From assembly GCF_001855555.1 (NCBI RefSeq), contig NZ_MKCT01000001.1:558001-622000 (forward strand): a stretch of DNA of 64,000 bases, given 5' to 3'. The notes under the pieces are model-generated. The model searched no databases. It was not told where the DNA came from and worked only from the letters and a program-made list of their open reading frames with translations. Shown piece by piece: positions 7,981 to 17,251 of this stretch (position 1 is its first letter; each line of letters begins with the position of its first letter). Source of the DNA: Chromobacterium sphagni (GTDB lineage: Bacteria; Pseudomonadota; Gammaproteobacteria; Burkholderiales; Chromobacteriaceae). Position numbers and translations under genes: made by a program.

Positions 7981-8670
7981 TCACTGTTGCACGGAGAAAC
8001 GATAGCCGGTGCCGCGCACGGTCTGGATCAGGCCATCGTGCCGGGTATTCTCCAGCGCGCTGCGTAGCCGGCGGATATGCACGTCGACGGTGCGCTCTTC
8101 GACGAAGACGTGGTCGCCCCACACCTGGTCCAGCAGCTGGGCGCGCGAATGCACCCGTTCCGGATGGGTCATGAAGAAGTGCAGCAAGCGGAATTCAGTC
8201 GGCCCCAGATCGATCACGTTGCCGTTGCCGGTGACGCGGTGGGTGACCGGGTCCAGCCGCAGGCCCTGCACGTCCACCGCGTCGTCGGTCATTTGCGGCG
8301 CGCGGCGGCGCAGCACCGCCTTGATGCGGGCCAGCAGCTCGCGCGGCGAGAACGGCTTGGTGATGTAGTCGTCGGCGCCGGTTTCCAGACCGACTATCTT
8401 GTCCTGCTCGTCGGAACGGGCGGTCAGCATGATGATGGGTATATGGCGGGTGCGCTCGTCGGCGCGCAGGCGCTTGGCCACATCGACGCCGCTGGCGCCC
8501 GGCAGCATCCAGTCCAGCAGCACCAGGTCCGGCAACGCGTTGCGCACCAGCGTGAGCGCAGCCTCGGCGGTGCCGGCGCGCAACACATGGTGGCCAGCCT
8601 GGGCCAGGTTGAAGGCGATCAGCTCCTGAATCGCCGGTTCGTCTTCGACAAGCAAGATATTGGCGGCCAT
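7981..8670 (-). CDS. phoB: Phosphate regulon response regulator PhoB
   Basis: This 229-residue OmpR-family regulator has its receiver at residues 1-120 (acidic pair E9/D10, phospho-acceptor D53 in LLDWMLPG, TKPF) and a winged-helix DNA-binding domain after residue 130 (GPTEFRLLHFFMTHP, then RTVDVHIRRLRSAL). The ATG at 8668-8670 gives exactly the usual PhoB length; the frame is open further upstream without a good start. A Pho box lies about 48 bp upstream, so it is likely autoregulated. Confidence 0.95.
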   Translation of the reverse strand: MAANILLVEDEPAIQELIAFNLAQAGHHVLRAGTAEAALTLVRNALPDLVLLDWMLPGASGVDVAKRLRADERTRHIPIIMLTARSDEQDKIVGLETGADDYITKPFSPRELLARIKAVLRRRAPQMTDDAVDVQGLRLDPVTHRVTGNGNVIDLGPTEFRLLHFFMTHPERVHSRAQLLDQVWGDHVFVEERTVDVHIRRLRSALENTRHDGLIQTVRGTGYRFSVQQ

Positions 8671-8717
8671 GGTTCGGCTATCCTCGTTTGATTGTGTGGC
8701 AAGGATACAAACGCTTG

Positions 8718-8735
8718 ATGACAGTAATATGACAT
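8718..8735 (-). promoter_or_regulatory. Pho box upstream of phoB
   Basis: Read on the minus strand, ATGTCATATTACTGTCAT matches the two-repeat PhoB box (CTGTCATA, 4-bp spacer, CTGTCA) very closely. It lies 48-65 bp upstream of the phoB start, consistent with PhoB activating its own operon. Confidence 0.85.
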
Positions 8736-8788
8736 GTCTTGGAAAGTTCCCGCGCCCGGATTGTCTTCCATCCGGCCCGCCACCGCCA

Positions 8789-8822
8789 GACAAAAAAAAA
8801 CGGGCCTGCCGAATGGGCAGAC
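8789..8822 (-). terminator. Rho-independent terminator for an upstream leftward transcript
   Basis: On the minus strand the stem CGGGTCTGCC / GGCAGGCCCG is followed by nine T residues. It lies upstream of the phoB Pho box, so it must end a transcript that starts between 8823 and 9090, where no protein gene is evident on this strand. Confidence 0.75.
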
Positions 8823-9000
8823 CCGGAATGGTCGTCGTCAAAAACGTTTGATCTGACAAGAGACCAGGGACAAAGAGATCACCAGGACAGTCTCAAATGA
8901 GGGGGTCGAGCGACTCGCTCATCCGCAACCAATCTTGGACGGAGACCGCGGCGGGACGTGCCGCTTTCTCCTTGATACGGGCTGCATTCTACGTAGCAAA
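8823..9000 (-). ncRNA. Candidate small RNA ending at the 8789-8822 terminator
   Basis: No leftward protein gene lies in this interval, yet it ends in a strong intrinsic terminator. The sequence can form a GAGAC/GTCTC-closed hairpin. It also contains a 9-codon mini-frame (MSESLDPLI) starting near 8924, with no convincing RBS. The 5' end is unknown and no clear promoter was found, so the boundaries are approximate. It does not resemble 6S RNA, tmRNA or SRP RNA. Confidence 0.3.
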
Positions 9001-9090
9001 TGCCGGCCAATCCTCATTCAATCATTGGTTTTTTTCTTTTTTTGCCTTTTTTTTGATGTTTATTTCGTCATATTTACTTAGAATCGAAAC

Positions 9091-9534
9091 ATGGACAGAT
9101 TTGATCGAAAAATCCTCGCTGCGCTGCACGAAAATGCCAGGATCAGCTTCGCCGAATTGGCGCGGCGGGTGAACCTTTCCGCCCCGGCGGTGGCCGACCG
9201 GGTGGCCAAGCTGGAGCAGGCCGGCGTGATCACCGGCTACCGCGCTCAGATCGATCCCAGCCGGGTGGGCCTGCCCATCTCCTGCCTGATCGAATTAACA
9301 GTCAAGCATCTGGAGTACTACCTGGTGATCGAGCAGATCCGCAATACGCCGGAGGTGATCGAATGCGCATCGATCACCGGCACCAGCGGACTGATGATCA
9401 AGGTGGCGGTGGACACCATGCCTTCGCTGCAGGCCTTGATCGCTAGGCTGATGCAGTTTGGCGACACCAAGACCTCCATCATCATCGACATGCCGGTCTC
9501 GCCCAGGATGCCGGCGCTGCAGCAGGACGAGTAG
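9091..9534 (+). CDS. Lrp/AsnC-family transcriptional regulator
   Basis: This 147-residue protein has an N-terminal HTH at residues 4-60 (DRKILAALHENARISFAELA, then VNLSAPAVADRVAKLE) and a C-terminal RAM ligand-binding domain (ECASITGTSGLMIKV). Such proteins respond to amino acids and bind DNA as octamers. No Shine-Dalgarno sequence precedes the ATG. A TAGAAT hexamer at 9079-9084 would start transcription almost at the ATG, so the mRNA may be leaderless. Its targets cannot be read from the context. Confidence 0.88.
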   Translation: MDRFDRKILAALHENARISFAELARRVNLSAPAVADRVAKLEQAGVITGYRAQIDPSRVGLPISCLIELTVKHLEYYLVIEQIRNTPEVIECASITGTSGLMIKVAVDTMPSLQALIARLMQFGDTKTSIIIDMPVSPRMPALQQDE

Positions 9535-9538
9535 GCGC

Positions 9539-9571
9539 AAAAAACGGCCAGGGCCCTTGCGGGCGCCGGCC
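9539..9571 (-). terminator. Terminator of gapA
   Basis: On the minus strand the stem GGCCGGCGCCC / GGGCCCTGGCC with a GCAA loop is followed by TTTTTT. It lies about 33 bp after the gapA stop, between the convergent lrp-type gene and gapA. Confidence 0.7.
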
Positions 9572-9603
9572 GGAACAGAGAACAACTCTCCCTTACATAC
9601 TGC

Positions 9604-10617
<1,014 letters not shown>

Positions 10618-10693
10618 TCAGCTTGTGACAGCTCAATGAACGATTCGATGGTCTGAACCTCGCCACCGAAAAAGCAAATTCCACGGGCGGGCG

Positions 10694-10733
10694 CAAAACA
10701 AAACAGCGCAGGCCGTTACCCGCCCTGCGCTGT
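10694..10733 (-). terminator. Terminator of the nag operon
   Basis: On the minus strand CAGCGCAGG / CCTGCGCTG forms a perfect 9-bp stem with an 11-nt loop, followed by TTTTGTTTTGC. It lies 64 bp after the nagE stop and before the gapA promoter region. Confidence 0.85.
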
Positions 10734-10796
10734 CACTTTCCACCGATTTGACGCTGTAATCAACTCGCTACATCAAGAGTTGGTGAAATTACGCCT

Positions 10797-12473
10797 TCAC
10801 CCTTGCAAAACAGCGGCGTAGGGGCTTGCGTCGCCCTGCAGGACGATGTGCAGCAGCGTGGCGGAAACCGCGGTGACGCCGCTGGCTCCCAGCTGCTGCA
10901 AGGCGGCCTGATCAACGCGCGCGCTGTCAGCCACTTCCACCCGCAAACGGCTGCCGGCGACGGCCTCCACCTTGCGCACATTGTCGGCGCCGCCCAGCGC
11001 TGCGACCCAGCGCCCCTTGTCTATGCTGGCGCCGCTGGCGGCGGCGGCGGAAACCAGCGTCTCGGCCGCGGCCTGCGGCGCGGCGGCCGAGCCCAGCGCA
11101 TTGCGGATCTCGTCGGCGATCAGGTCGGCCTCCGGCCCCAGCACCACCTGCACGCTGCCGGCGGCGGGCCGGATCAGGCCGCGCGAGCCCAGCGCCTTCA
11201 GCGCCGCTTCGTTCACCTTGTCGTTGCTGGCCACCTGCAGCCGCAAGCGGGTGGTGCAGGCGTCGACGTTCTTCAGATTGGCGGCGCCGCCCAGCGCGGC
11301 GATGAAGCCGCGCGCGCGCTCGGTTCCCTTGACGCTGACGGCGGCCGACATCGCGCCGTCCTCACGGCCCGGGGTTTTCAGGTCGAACTTGCGGATGAAG
11401 AACACGAACAGGCCGTAGTACACCGCGAAGTAGGCGGCGCCCACCGGCAGCAGATACCAGGGGTGGGTCGAAATGCCGAAACCCAGCACGTAGTCGAACA
11501 GGCCGGCGGAGAAGCCGAAGCCCAGCTTGACATTGAGGGCATGCATGATGGCCATCGACAAACCGGTCAACAGCGCGTGGATCGCGTACAGAGCCGGCGC
11601 CAGGAACATGAAGGCGAACTCCACCGGCTCGGTCACGCCGGTCAGCATCGCGGTCAGCGCCAGCGAAAACAGCAGGCCGCCGACCGCCGCCTTGTTTTCT
11701 GGCTTGGCGGTGCGGTACATCGCCAGGCACGCCGCCGGCAGGCCGAACATCATCACCGGGAAGAAGCCGGCCATGAACATGCCGGCCGTCTTGTCGCCGG
11801 CGAAGAAGCGGGTCAGGTCGCCGTGCACCACCTTGCCGGCGGCGTCGGTGAAGTCGCCCAGCTGGAACCAGAAGATATTGTTGAGGATATGGTGCAGGCC
11901 AGTGACGATCAGCAGGCGGTTGAGCACGCCGAACACGAAGGCGCCGACTTCGCCCAGGCCTATCATCCAGTGGCCGGTGCTGTCGATGGCGTTCTGCACC
12001 GGCATCCAGACATAGCCCAGCGCCGCGCCCAGGATCAGCGCGGCGAAGCCGGTGGCGATGGGCACGAAGCGCTTGCCGCCGAAGAAGGCCAGGTAGCTGG
12101 GCAGCGCGATGTCCTTGTAGCGGTTGTAGAGCGCGCCGGCCACCAGGCCGGACAGGATGCCGGACAGCACGCCCATATTGATCTTGGCGTCTATGGTCTT
12201 GAGCACCGCGGTGATCACCAGATAGCCGATGGCGCCGGCGAGGCCTGAAGTGCCGTTGTTGTCCTTGGCGAAGCCCACCGCCACGCCGATGGCGAAGATC
12301 AGCGCCAGGTTGCTGAAAATGGCGTCGCCAGCCTGCGCCATCATCTTGATGTCGAGCAGGTCGGGCTGGCCCAGCCGCAGCAGCAGGCCGGCCACCGGCA
12401 ACACGGCGATCGGCAGCATCAGGGCGCGCCCCAATTGCTGGATGCCGGCAAACTTGTTCAGAGTACTCACCAT
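10797..12473 (-). CDS. nagE: PTS N-acetylglucosamine transporter EIICB with an extra, Cys-less EIIB domain
   Basis: This 558-residue sugar permease imports and phosphorylates GlcNAc. Residues 1-375 form the EIIC membrane channel (HHILNNIFWFQLGDF, then LTGVTEPVEFAFMFL). The first EIIB domain, around residues 395-465, has the phospho-Cys in NVDACTTRLRLQV. A second EIIB-like domain, residues 485-555, has VEAVAGSRLRVEV at the same place, with Ala for Cys. There is no IIA domain; that is supplied by the upstream gene. The start ATG at 12473 follows GGGAGA. Confidence 0.9.
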   Translation of the reverse strand: MVSTLNKFAGIQQLGRALMLPIAVLPVAGLLLRLGQPDLLDIKMMAQAGDAIFSNLALIFAIGVAVGFAKDNNGTSGLAGAIGYLVITAVLKTIDAKINMGVLSGILSGLVAGALYNRYKDIALPSYLAFFGGKRFVPIATGFAALILGAALGYVWMPVQNAIDSTGHWMIGLGEVGAFVFGVLNRLLIVTGLHHILNNIFWFQLGDFTDAAGKVVHGDLTRFFAGDKTAGMFMAGFFPVMMFGLPAACLAMYRTAKPENKAAVGGLLFSLALTAMLTGVTEPVEFAFMFLAPALYAIHALLTGLSMAIMHALNVKLGFGFSAGLFDYVLGFGISTHPWYLLPVGAAYFAVYYGLFVFFIRKFDLKTPGREDGAMSAAVSVKGTERARGFIAALGGAANLKNVDACTTRLRLQVASNDKVNEAALKALGSRGLIRPAAGSVQVVLGPEADLIADEIRNALGSAAAPQAAAETLVSAAAASGASIDKGRWVAALGGADNVRKVEAVAGSRLRVEVADSARVDQAALQQLGASGVTAVSATLLHIVLQGDASPYAAVLQG

Positions 12474-12553
12474 ATATCTCCCAGGTTAATCTGGCGCCGT
12501 CTTGTCTCGCGGCGGCTCACCAGCACATCACGCCAACGCTCCTCATGCCCGCC

Positions 12554-14533
12554 TCAGGCGGCGGGCCACAACTCCACTACCCTGCCGCGCACCGCCTGCG
12601 CCGAGCTCAGGCTCAGCAGGCGTTCCGCTTCGATTTTGCATTGTTGCTGCGACAGGCCGCGCAGCTGGTTCTTCACCTCCGGCACCAGCCGCGGACTGAC
12701 CGACAGCTCGGCCACGCCCAAGCCCAGCAGTACCGGCACCGCCTGCGGGTCGGACGCCATCGCGCCGCATACCCCCACCCACTTGCCGTGCTTCCTCGCG
12801 CCCTCCACCGTGATGGCGATCAGCCGCAGCAGGCCCGGGTGCAGCGAGTCGATGCGCGCCGCCAGCGTGGCGTTGCAGCGGTCCATCGCCAGCGTGTATT
12901 GGGTCAGGTCGTTGCTGCCTATCGACAGGAAATCGGCGTGCCTGGCCAACTGGTCGGCCAGCAGCGCCGCCGACGGCACCTCCACCATCACGCCCAGTTG
13001 CGGCAATTCGGCGACGCCCATCCCCGCGGCCAATTGCTCGATGCGCTCGCGCAGGCGGATCAGCTCGCCGACGTCGGCGATCATCGGCACCAGGATGCGC
13101 AGCCGCGACAGCGGCTTCACCGCCAGCAGCGCGCGCAGCTGGGTGTCCAGCATCTCCGGATAGGCGAAGCCGGTGCGGATGCCCCTCAGACCCAAAGCCG
13201 GGTTCGGCTCCGGCGGCAGCTGCAGATAGGGCACATCCTTGTCGCCGCCGACGTCCAGCGTGCGGATGATGGCGTTGCGGCCGTCCAGCGCGTCCAGCAC
13301 CGCCTGGTAGGCTTCGGTCTGCTCGCTTTCGGTCGGCGCCTGACAGCGGTCGATGAACAGGAATTCGGTGCGCAGCAGGCCCACCGCGTCGGCGCCGTGC
13401 GCCACGCCCTCGCGCGCGTCGTCGGCGTTGGCGATGTTGACCGCCACCTCGATCGCCACGCCGTCCCGGGTGATGGCCGGAGCGTTGGCCGAGGCCTGCA
13501 TCGCGCGCTGGCGCGCCGCCAGTTGCTCGATTTCTGCGCGCGCCGCCGCCAGTTCGGCCGCGTCCGGCTGCGGATTGGCCAGGCCGGCGCTCGCGTCCAG
13601 AATCAATTGCTGGCCATGCCGCAGCGCCAGCGCCGCCGGACCGCAGGCCACCAGCGCCGGAATGCCCATCGCCCGCGCCAGGATGGCGACGTGGCCGCTG
13701 GCGCCGCCGGCGGCGGTCAGGATGCCGGCCACGCGCTCGCGCGGCAGCCGGGTCAGTTCCGACGGTGCCAGGTCATCGGCGACCAGGATGGAGGCGGCGA
13801 ACAGCTCCGGCGCGGCGCCGGCGTCGCCGTACAAGGCGCGCAGCAGCTGCCGTTCGATATCCTTGAGGTCGGCCACCCGTTCGGCCAACAGCTGGTTGCC
13901 CAGCCCCGACAGCACCGCGCACTGCGCGCGGATGGACTGGCGGATGGCCAAGCCGGCGCTCAGGCCGGCATCGATGCCGCGTTCGGCCGCGGCCTGCAAT
14001 TCGGGATCGTCCAGCAGCGCCAGGTGGGCGGCGAAAATGTCGCTCTCGGCGGTGGCGCCGCGGCGCAGCGCCGCATCTATGCCGCGCTGGATGGCGCCGC
14101 GCACCTGCAGCTGGGCGGCAGCCAAGAGCGAGCGTTCCGCCTCTGCGTCCTGGCCGCGCTCGGGCAGCGGCATGTCGAAGGCGTCCAGCCGCACCGCCTG
14201 GCCGATGGCCAGCCCCGGAGCGGCGGCGACGCCGGCGATGCGTCCTTCCACCTCGACTACGGCCGCCATGGCCGCGGCGGGAGCATGGCCGGCGGCGCTA
14301 TAGGTTTGCAGCGCTTGCGACACCGCCTCCAGCGCCGCGGCGGCATCCGCGCCGCCGGCGATCACCGCCACGCGGTCGCTCTCGGCCACGCCCAGGCCCA
14401 TCAGCGCCACCACGCTCCTGGCGTTGGCGCGCTGGCCGCCAAATTCAATGGCGACTTCGGCGGCAAACGCCTTGGCCGCCTGCTGCACCAGCGCCGACGG
14501 CCGCGCGTGCAGCCCGCCCTCGTGGCGGACCAC
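12554..14533 (-). CDS. HPr-EI part of a PTS multiphosphoryl carrier (3' part of a frameshifted IIA-HPr-EI gene)
   Basis: The first 85 residues form HPr, with the phospho-His in HEGGLHARPSA. The rest is enzyme I, with GGASGHVAILARAMGIPAL (phospho-His), TEFLFIDR, and FLSIGSNDLTQYTLAMDR. Together these pass phosphate from PEP to EIIA. The frame is open upstream of the nominal GTG at 14533 through a linker (GGSRDVSLRESAGGPECRG), so no real start is visible. The IIA domain lies just upstream in another frame. This matches NagF-type IIA-HPr-EI fusions of about 840 residues, broken between IIA and HPr. Confidence 0.85.
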   Translation of the reverse strand: MVRHEGGLHARPSALVQQAAKAFAAEVAIEFGGQRANARSVVALMGLGVAESDRVAVIAGGADAAAALEAVSQALQTYSAAGHAPAAAMAAVVEVEGRIAGVAAAPGLAIGQAVRLDAFDMPLPERGQDAEAERSLLAAAQLQVRGAIQRGIDAALRRGATAESDIFAAHLALLDDPELQAAAERGIDAGLSAGLAIRQSIRAQCAVLSGLGNQLLAERVADLKDIERQLLRALYGDAGAAPELFAASILVADDLAPSELTRLPRERVAGILTAAGGASGHVAILARAMGIPALVACGPAALALRHGQQLILDASAGLANPQPDAAELAAARAEIEQLAARQRAMQASANAPAITRDGVAIEVAVNIANADDAREGVAHGADAVGLLRTEFLFIDRCQAPTESEQTEAYQAVLDALDGRNAIIRTLDVGGDKDVPYLQLPPEPNPALGLRGIRTGFAYPEMLDTQLRALLAVKPLSRLRILVPMIADVGELIRLRERIEQLAAGMGVAELPQLGVMVEVPSAALLADQLARHADFLSIGSNDLTQYTLAMDRCNATLAARIDSLHPGLLRLIAITVEGARKHGKWVGVCGAMASDPQAVPVLLGLGVAELSVSPRLVPEVKNQLRGLSQQQCKIEAERLLSLSSAQAVRGRVVELWPAA

Positions 14534-15048
14534 CGCTTCGCCGCGGCATTCCGGGCCGCCGGCGGACTCGCGGAGGGAGACATCCCGCGAGCCGCCAGGG
14601 TCAGGAAGTGCGAACGACCCGCTGCGAGCAGGCCTTCGGCACGGCGGGGGAAAGCAAACTGTTCGGAATTGGCGATGACCAACATGGTCTGCAGCGATGG
14701 CACCTGGCGCGCCACCGCGTCCAGATCCACCTCGATCAAGGGCTGGCCTTGCGCCACGCGGTCGCCCTGCCTGACCAGCGGCGTGAAGCCGCGGCCCTCC
14801 AGTTTGACCGTGTCGATGCCGATGTGGATCAGCACCTCGGCGCCATTGTCGGCGGTCAGCGTCAGCGCGTGGCTGGTGCGGGCCAACTGGCTGACCACGC
14901 CGCTACAGGGCGCCAGCAAGGTGGACGACAAAGGCTCGATCGCCAGGCCGTCGCCCATCATCAGGCCGGCGAACACCGGATCGGGCACCTGCTCCAGCGG
15001 GACCGCCGGACCGGAAAACGGGGCCAGCAATTCGAGCGTCGTGGTCAT
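14401..15048 (-). CDS. EIIA (Glc-type) part of the same PTS carrier, frameshifted after about residue 153
   Basis: Residues 1-152 are a IIA-Glc-type domain that transfers phosphate to EIIB. They include FAGLMMGDGLAIEP, APCSGVV, the active-site His75 in VLIHIGIDTVKLEG, and FTPLVRQGDRV. After about residue 153 the reading frame gives Arg/Ala/Pro-rich junk overlapping the HPr coding region, while HPr continues in the -1 frame. A one-base deletion, a sequencing error or -1 slippage would join them. The slippery heptamer T TTC CCC occurs at codons 133-134. Confidence 0.8.
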   Translation of the reverse strand: MTTTLELLAPFSGPAVPLEQVPDPVFAGLMMGDGLAIEPLSSTLLAPCSGVVSQLARTSHALTLTADNGAEVLIHIGIDTVKLEGRGFTPLVRQGDRVAQGQPLIEVDLDAVARQVPSLQTMLVIANSEQFAFPRRAEGLLAAGRSHFLTLAARGMSPSASPPAARNAAAKRWSATRAGCTRGRRRWCSRRPRRLPPKSPLNLAASAPTPGAWWR

Positions 15049-15129
15049 CGGAATGCCTTATTCAATTCTTTTTATTTCGGGGCCGCGCCGTACTCAGGCC
15101 GCGGCGTCCCCGGTGGAAAGCCTGCGTCC

Positions 15130-16140
15130 TCAGCGGGTGCAGGTGACTTTGGACAGATGGCGCGGCAGGTCGGGATTCAGCCCGCGCGCCTCGGACAGCC
15201 GCGCCGCCATCAGGTAGAAGCTCTGGATCGCCAGCAGCGGGTCCAGCGCCTCGTCGTCGGCCACAGCCAGCGTCAGGTCGCGGCTGGCCACGTCCTCCGG
15301 CGCGGCCAGCAATACCTGGGCGCCGCGGCCGCGCATTTCCTCGGCCAAGGCGATCAGCCCCAGCTGTTCCGGCCCGCGCGGCGCGAAGATCAACAGCGGG
15401 TAGCCGTCGTCTATCAGCGCCATCGGGCCGTGCTTGATCTCGGCGCCGGAGAAGGCCTCGGCCTGGATCGCGCAGGTTTCCTTGAATTTCAGCGCCGCCT
15501 CCAGCGCCACCGCAAAGCCGAGGCCGCGCCCCACCACCATGATGCGTTCAACCGGCGCCAGCACTTCCACCGCGCGCGACCAGTCGTGGGTGGCCGCTTC
15601 GCTCAGCCGCTGCGGCAGATTGGCCAGCGCCGCCAGCAGCGCCTCGTCGGCCTGCCAGTGCGCCACCAGCCGCGCCACCGCCGACAAGGCGGTGATATAG
15701 CTCTTGGTGGCGGCCACGCTCTTTTCCTCGCCGGCGCACAAGGGCACCGCCCAGTCGCAGGCAGCGGCCAGCGGCGACTGCTGCTTGTTGACCAGCGCCA
15801 CAGTATGCGCGCCGCCGGCCGACAGCGCCTTCATGGTGTCCACCAGGTCCGGGCTCTGGCCCGACTGCGACACCGCCAGCGCCAGCTGGCCGTCCACCGC
15901 CAGCGGCGCGCGATGCAACGTCACCAGCGACATCGGCAGCGACACCACCGGTATGCCGAGGCGCTGCATCACCAGATAGGCGAAGTAATTGGCGGCGTGA
16001 TCGGAACTGCCGCGCGCCACCGTCAGCGCCAGCTTGGGAGCGATGCGGGCCAGCTCGCGCCCCAGCGCGGCCAGGCCTTCATCGGCGTACATGTGTTGCG
16101 CGGCGACCGCCTCGGCGGCGTACAGCGCTTCTTCAAGCAT
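15130..16140 (-). CDS. SIS-domain glucosamine-6-phosphate deaminase (NagB-II type)
   Basis: This 336-residue protein has two SIS sugar-phosphate isomerase domains resembling the isomerase half of GlmS but no glutaminase domain. It shows LTVARGSSDHAANYFAYL, AVSQSGQSPDLVDTM, EEKSVAATKSYITAL and AEAFSGAEIKHGPMAL. In GlcNAc loci such proteins replace NagB, turning GlcN-6-P into Fru-6-P plus ammonia. The ATG at 16138-16140 overlaps the nagA end by 8 bp and fits better than a TTG at 16152. Confidence 0.85.
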   Translation of the reverse strand: MLEEALYAAEAVAAQHMYADEGLAALGRELARIAPKLALTVARGSSDHAANYFAYLVMQRLGIPVVSLPMSLVTLHRAPLAVDGQLALAVSQSGQSPDLVDTMKALSAGGAHTVALVNKQQSPLAAACDWAVPLCAGEEKSVAATKSYITALSAVARLVAHWQADEALLAALANLPQRLSEAATHDWSRAVEVLAPVERIMVVGRGLGFAVALEAALKFKETCAIQAEAFSGAEIKHGPMALIDDGYPLLIFAPRGPEQLGLIALAEEMRGRGAQVLLAAPEDVASRDLTLAVADDEALDPLLAIQSFYLMAARLSEARGLNPDLPRHLSKVTCTR

Positions 16141-17251
16141 CAACGAGGCCAATCTCTTCTCCCTCTACGTAGACGTGCTGCAAATTCAGATCGGCGTCCA
16201 TCACCACGATGTCGGCCCATGCTCCGGTGGCGATGCGGCCGCGCTCGGACTGGCCGAGATAGTCGGCCGGATACAGCGACAGCCGGTGCGAAGCGTCGGC
16301 CAGCGGCAGGCCGATCTGCACCAGATTGCGCAACGCCTGGTCCATGGTCAGCGTGCTGCCGGCCAGCGTGCCGTCGGCCAGCCTCACGCCGCCCATGCAC
16401 TTGGTCACCGAGTGCGAACCCAGCTTGTACTCGCCGTCGGGCATGCCGGCGGCGGCGGTGGAGTCGGTGACGCAGTACAGGCGCGGAATGGCGCGCAGCG
16501 CGGTGCGGATAGCGCCCGGATGCACGTGCAGCAAATCGGGAATCAGCTCGGCGTATTCGGCATGCGCCAGCGCCGCGCCCACCACGCCCGGCTCGCGGTG
16601 GTGCAGGCCGGTCATGGCGTTGAAAAGATGGGTGAAGCCGGAGGCGCCGTGCTGCAGCGCCTCCACGGCCTGTTCGTAACTGCCCAGCGTATGGCCCATC
16701 TGCATCCTGACGCCCTGCGCGCTCAGCGTGCGGATGATGTCCAGATGGCCGGGGATTTCCGGCGCCAGCGTGATCAGCGCGACCGGCGCCAGCGCGCGGT
16801 AGGCGTCGATCTGCGCCATCGCCGCCTGACAGGCGTCGTCCGGCTGCGCGCCCAGCTTGCCGGGATTGATGTACGGGCCTTCCAGGTGCACGCCCAGAAC
16901 CCGCGCGCCGGCGGGCGCCCTTTCCTTGCAGTTGCGGCCCAGATCGGCCAATACCCGGCTGATTTCGGCCGGCGGCGCGGTCATGGTGGTGGCCAAGAGC
17001 GAGGTGGTGCCGAAGCGGGCATGCAGCCGGGCGACATGGGAAATGGCGTTGCCGCCTTCCATGATGTCGACGCCGCCGCCGCCGTGCACATGCAGGTCGA
17101 TGAAGCCGGGCAGGATGTAGCGTTCCGGCTGCCGGCCCGAAGCCAGGCCGGCGTCTATCGCGGCGATGCGGCCGTCGGCCAGGTGCACGCGGCCATCCAT
17201 CCAGCCGGAGGCTGTGAGGATGCGGCCCTGCAAGGTCAGGTTCTGGGTCAT
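16133..17251 (-). CDS. nagA: N-acetylglucosamine-6-phosphate deacetylase
   Basis: NagA, 372 residues, removes the acetyl group from GlcNAc-6-P made by the PTS. Metal and substrate motifs are clear: LPGFIDLHVHGGGGVDIMEG, GVHLEGPYINPGKLGAQ, QMGHTLGSYEQAV, GFTHLFNAMTGLHHREPG and YCVTDSTAAAGMPDG. The start overlaps the stop of the GntR regulator by ATGA, and its 3' end overlaps the SIS deaminase gene, indicating a tightly coupled operon. Confidence 0.95.
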   Translation of the reverse strand: MTQNLTLQGRILTASGWMDGRVHLADGRIAAIDAGLASGRQPERYILPGFIDLHVHGGGGVDIMEGGNAISHVARLHARFGTTSLLATTMTAPPAEISRVLADLGRNCKERAPAGARVLGVHLEGPYINPGKLGAQPDDACQAAMAQIDAYRALAPVALITLAPEIPGHLDIIRTLSAQGVRMQMGHTLGSYEQAVEALQHGASGFTHLFNAMTGLHHREPGVVGAALAHAEYAELIPDLLHVHPGAIRTALRAIPRLYCVTDSTAAAGMPDGEYKLGSHSVTKCMGGVRLADGTLAGSTLTMDQALRNLVQIGLPLADASHRLSLYPADYLGQSERGRIATGAWADIVVMDADLNLQHVYVEGEEIGLVDA

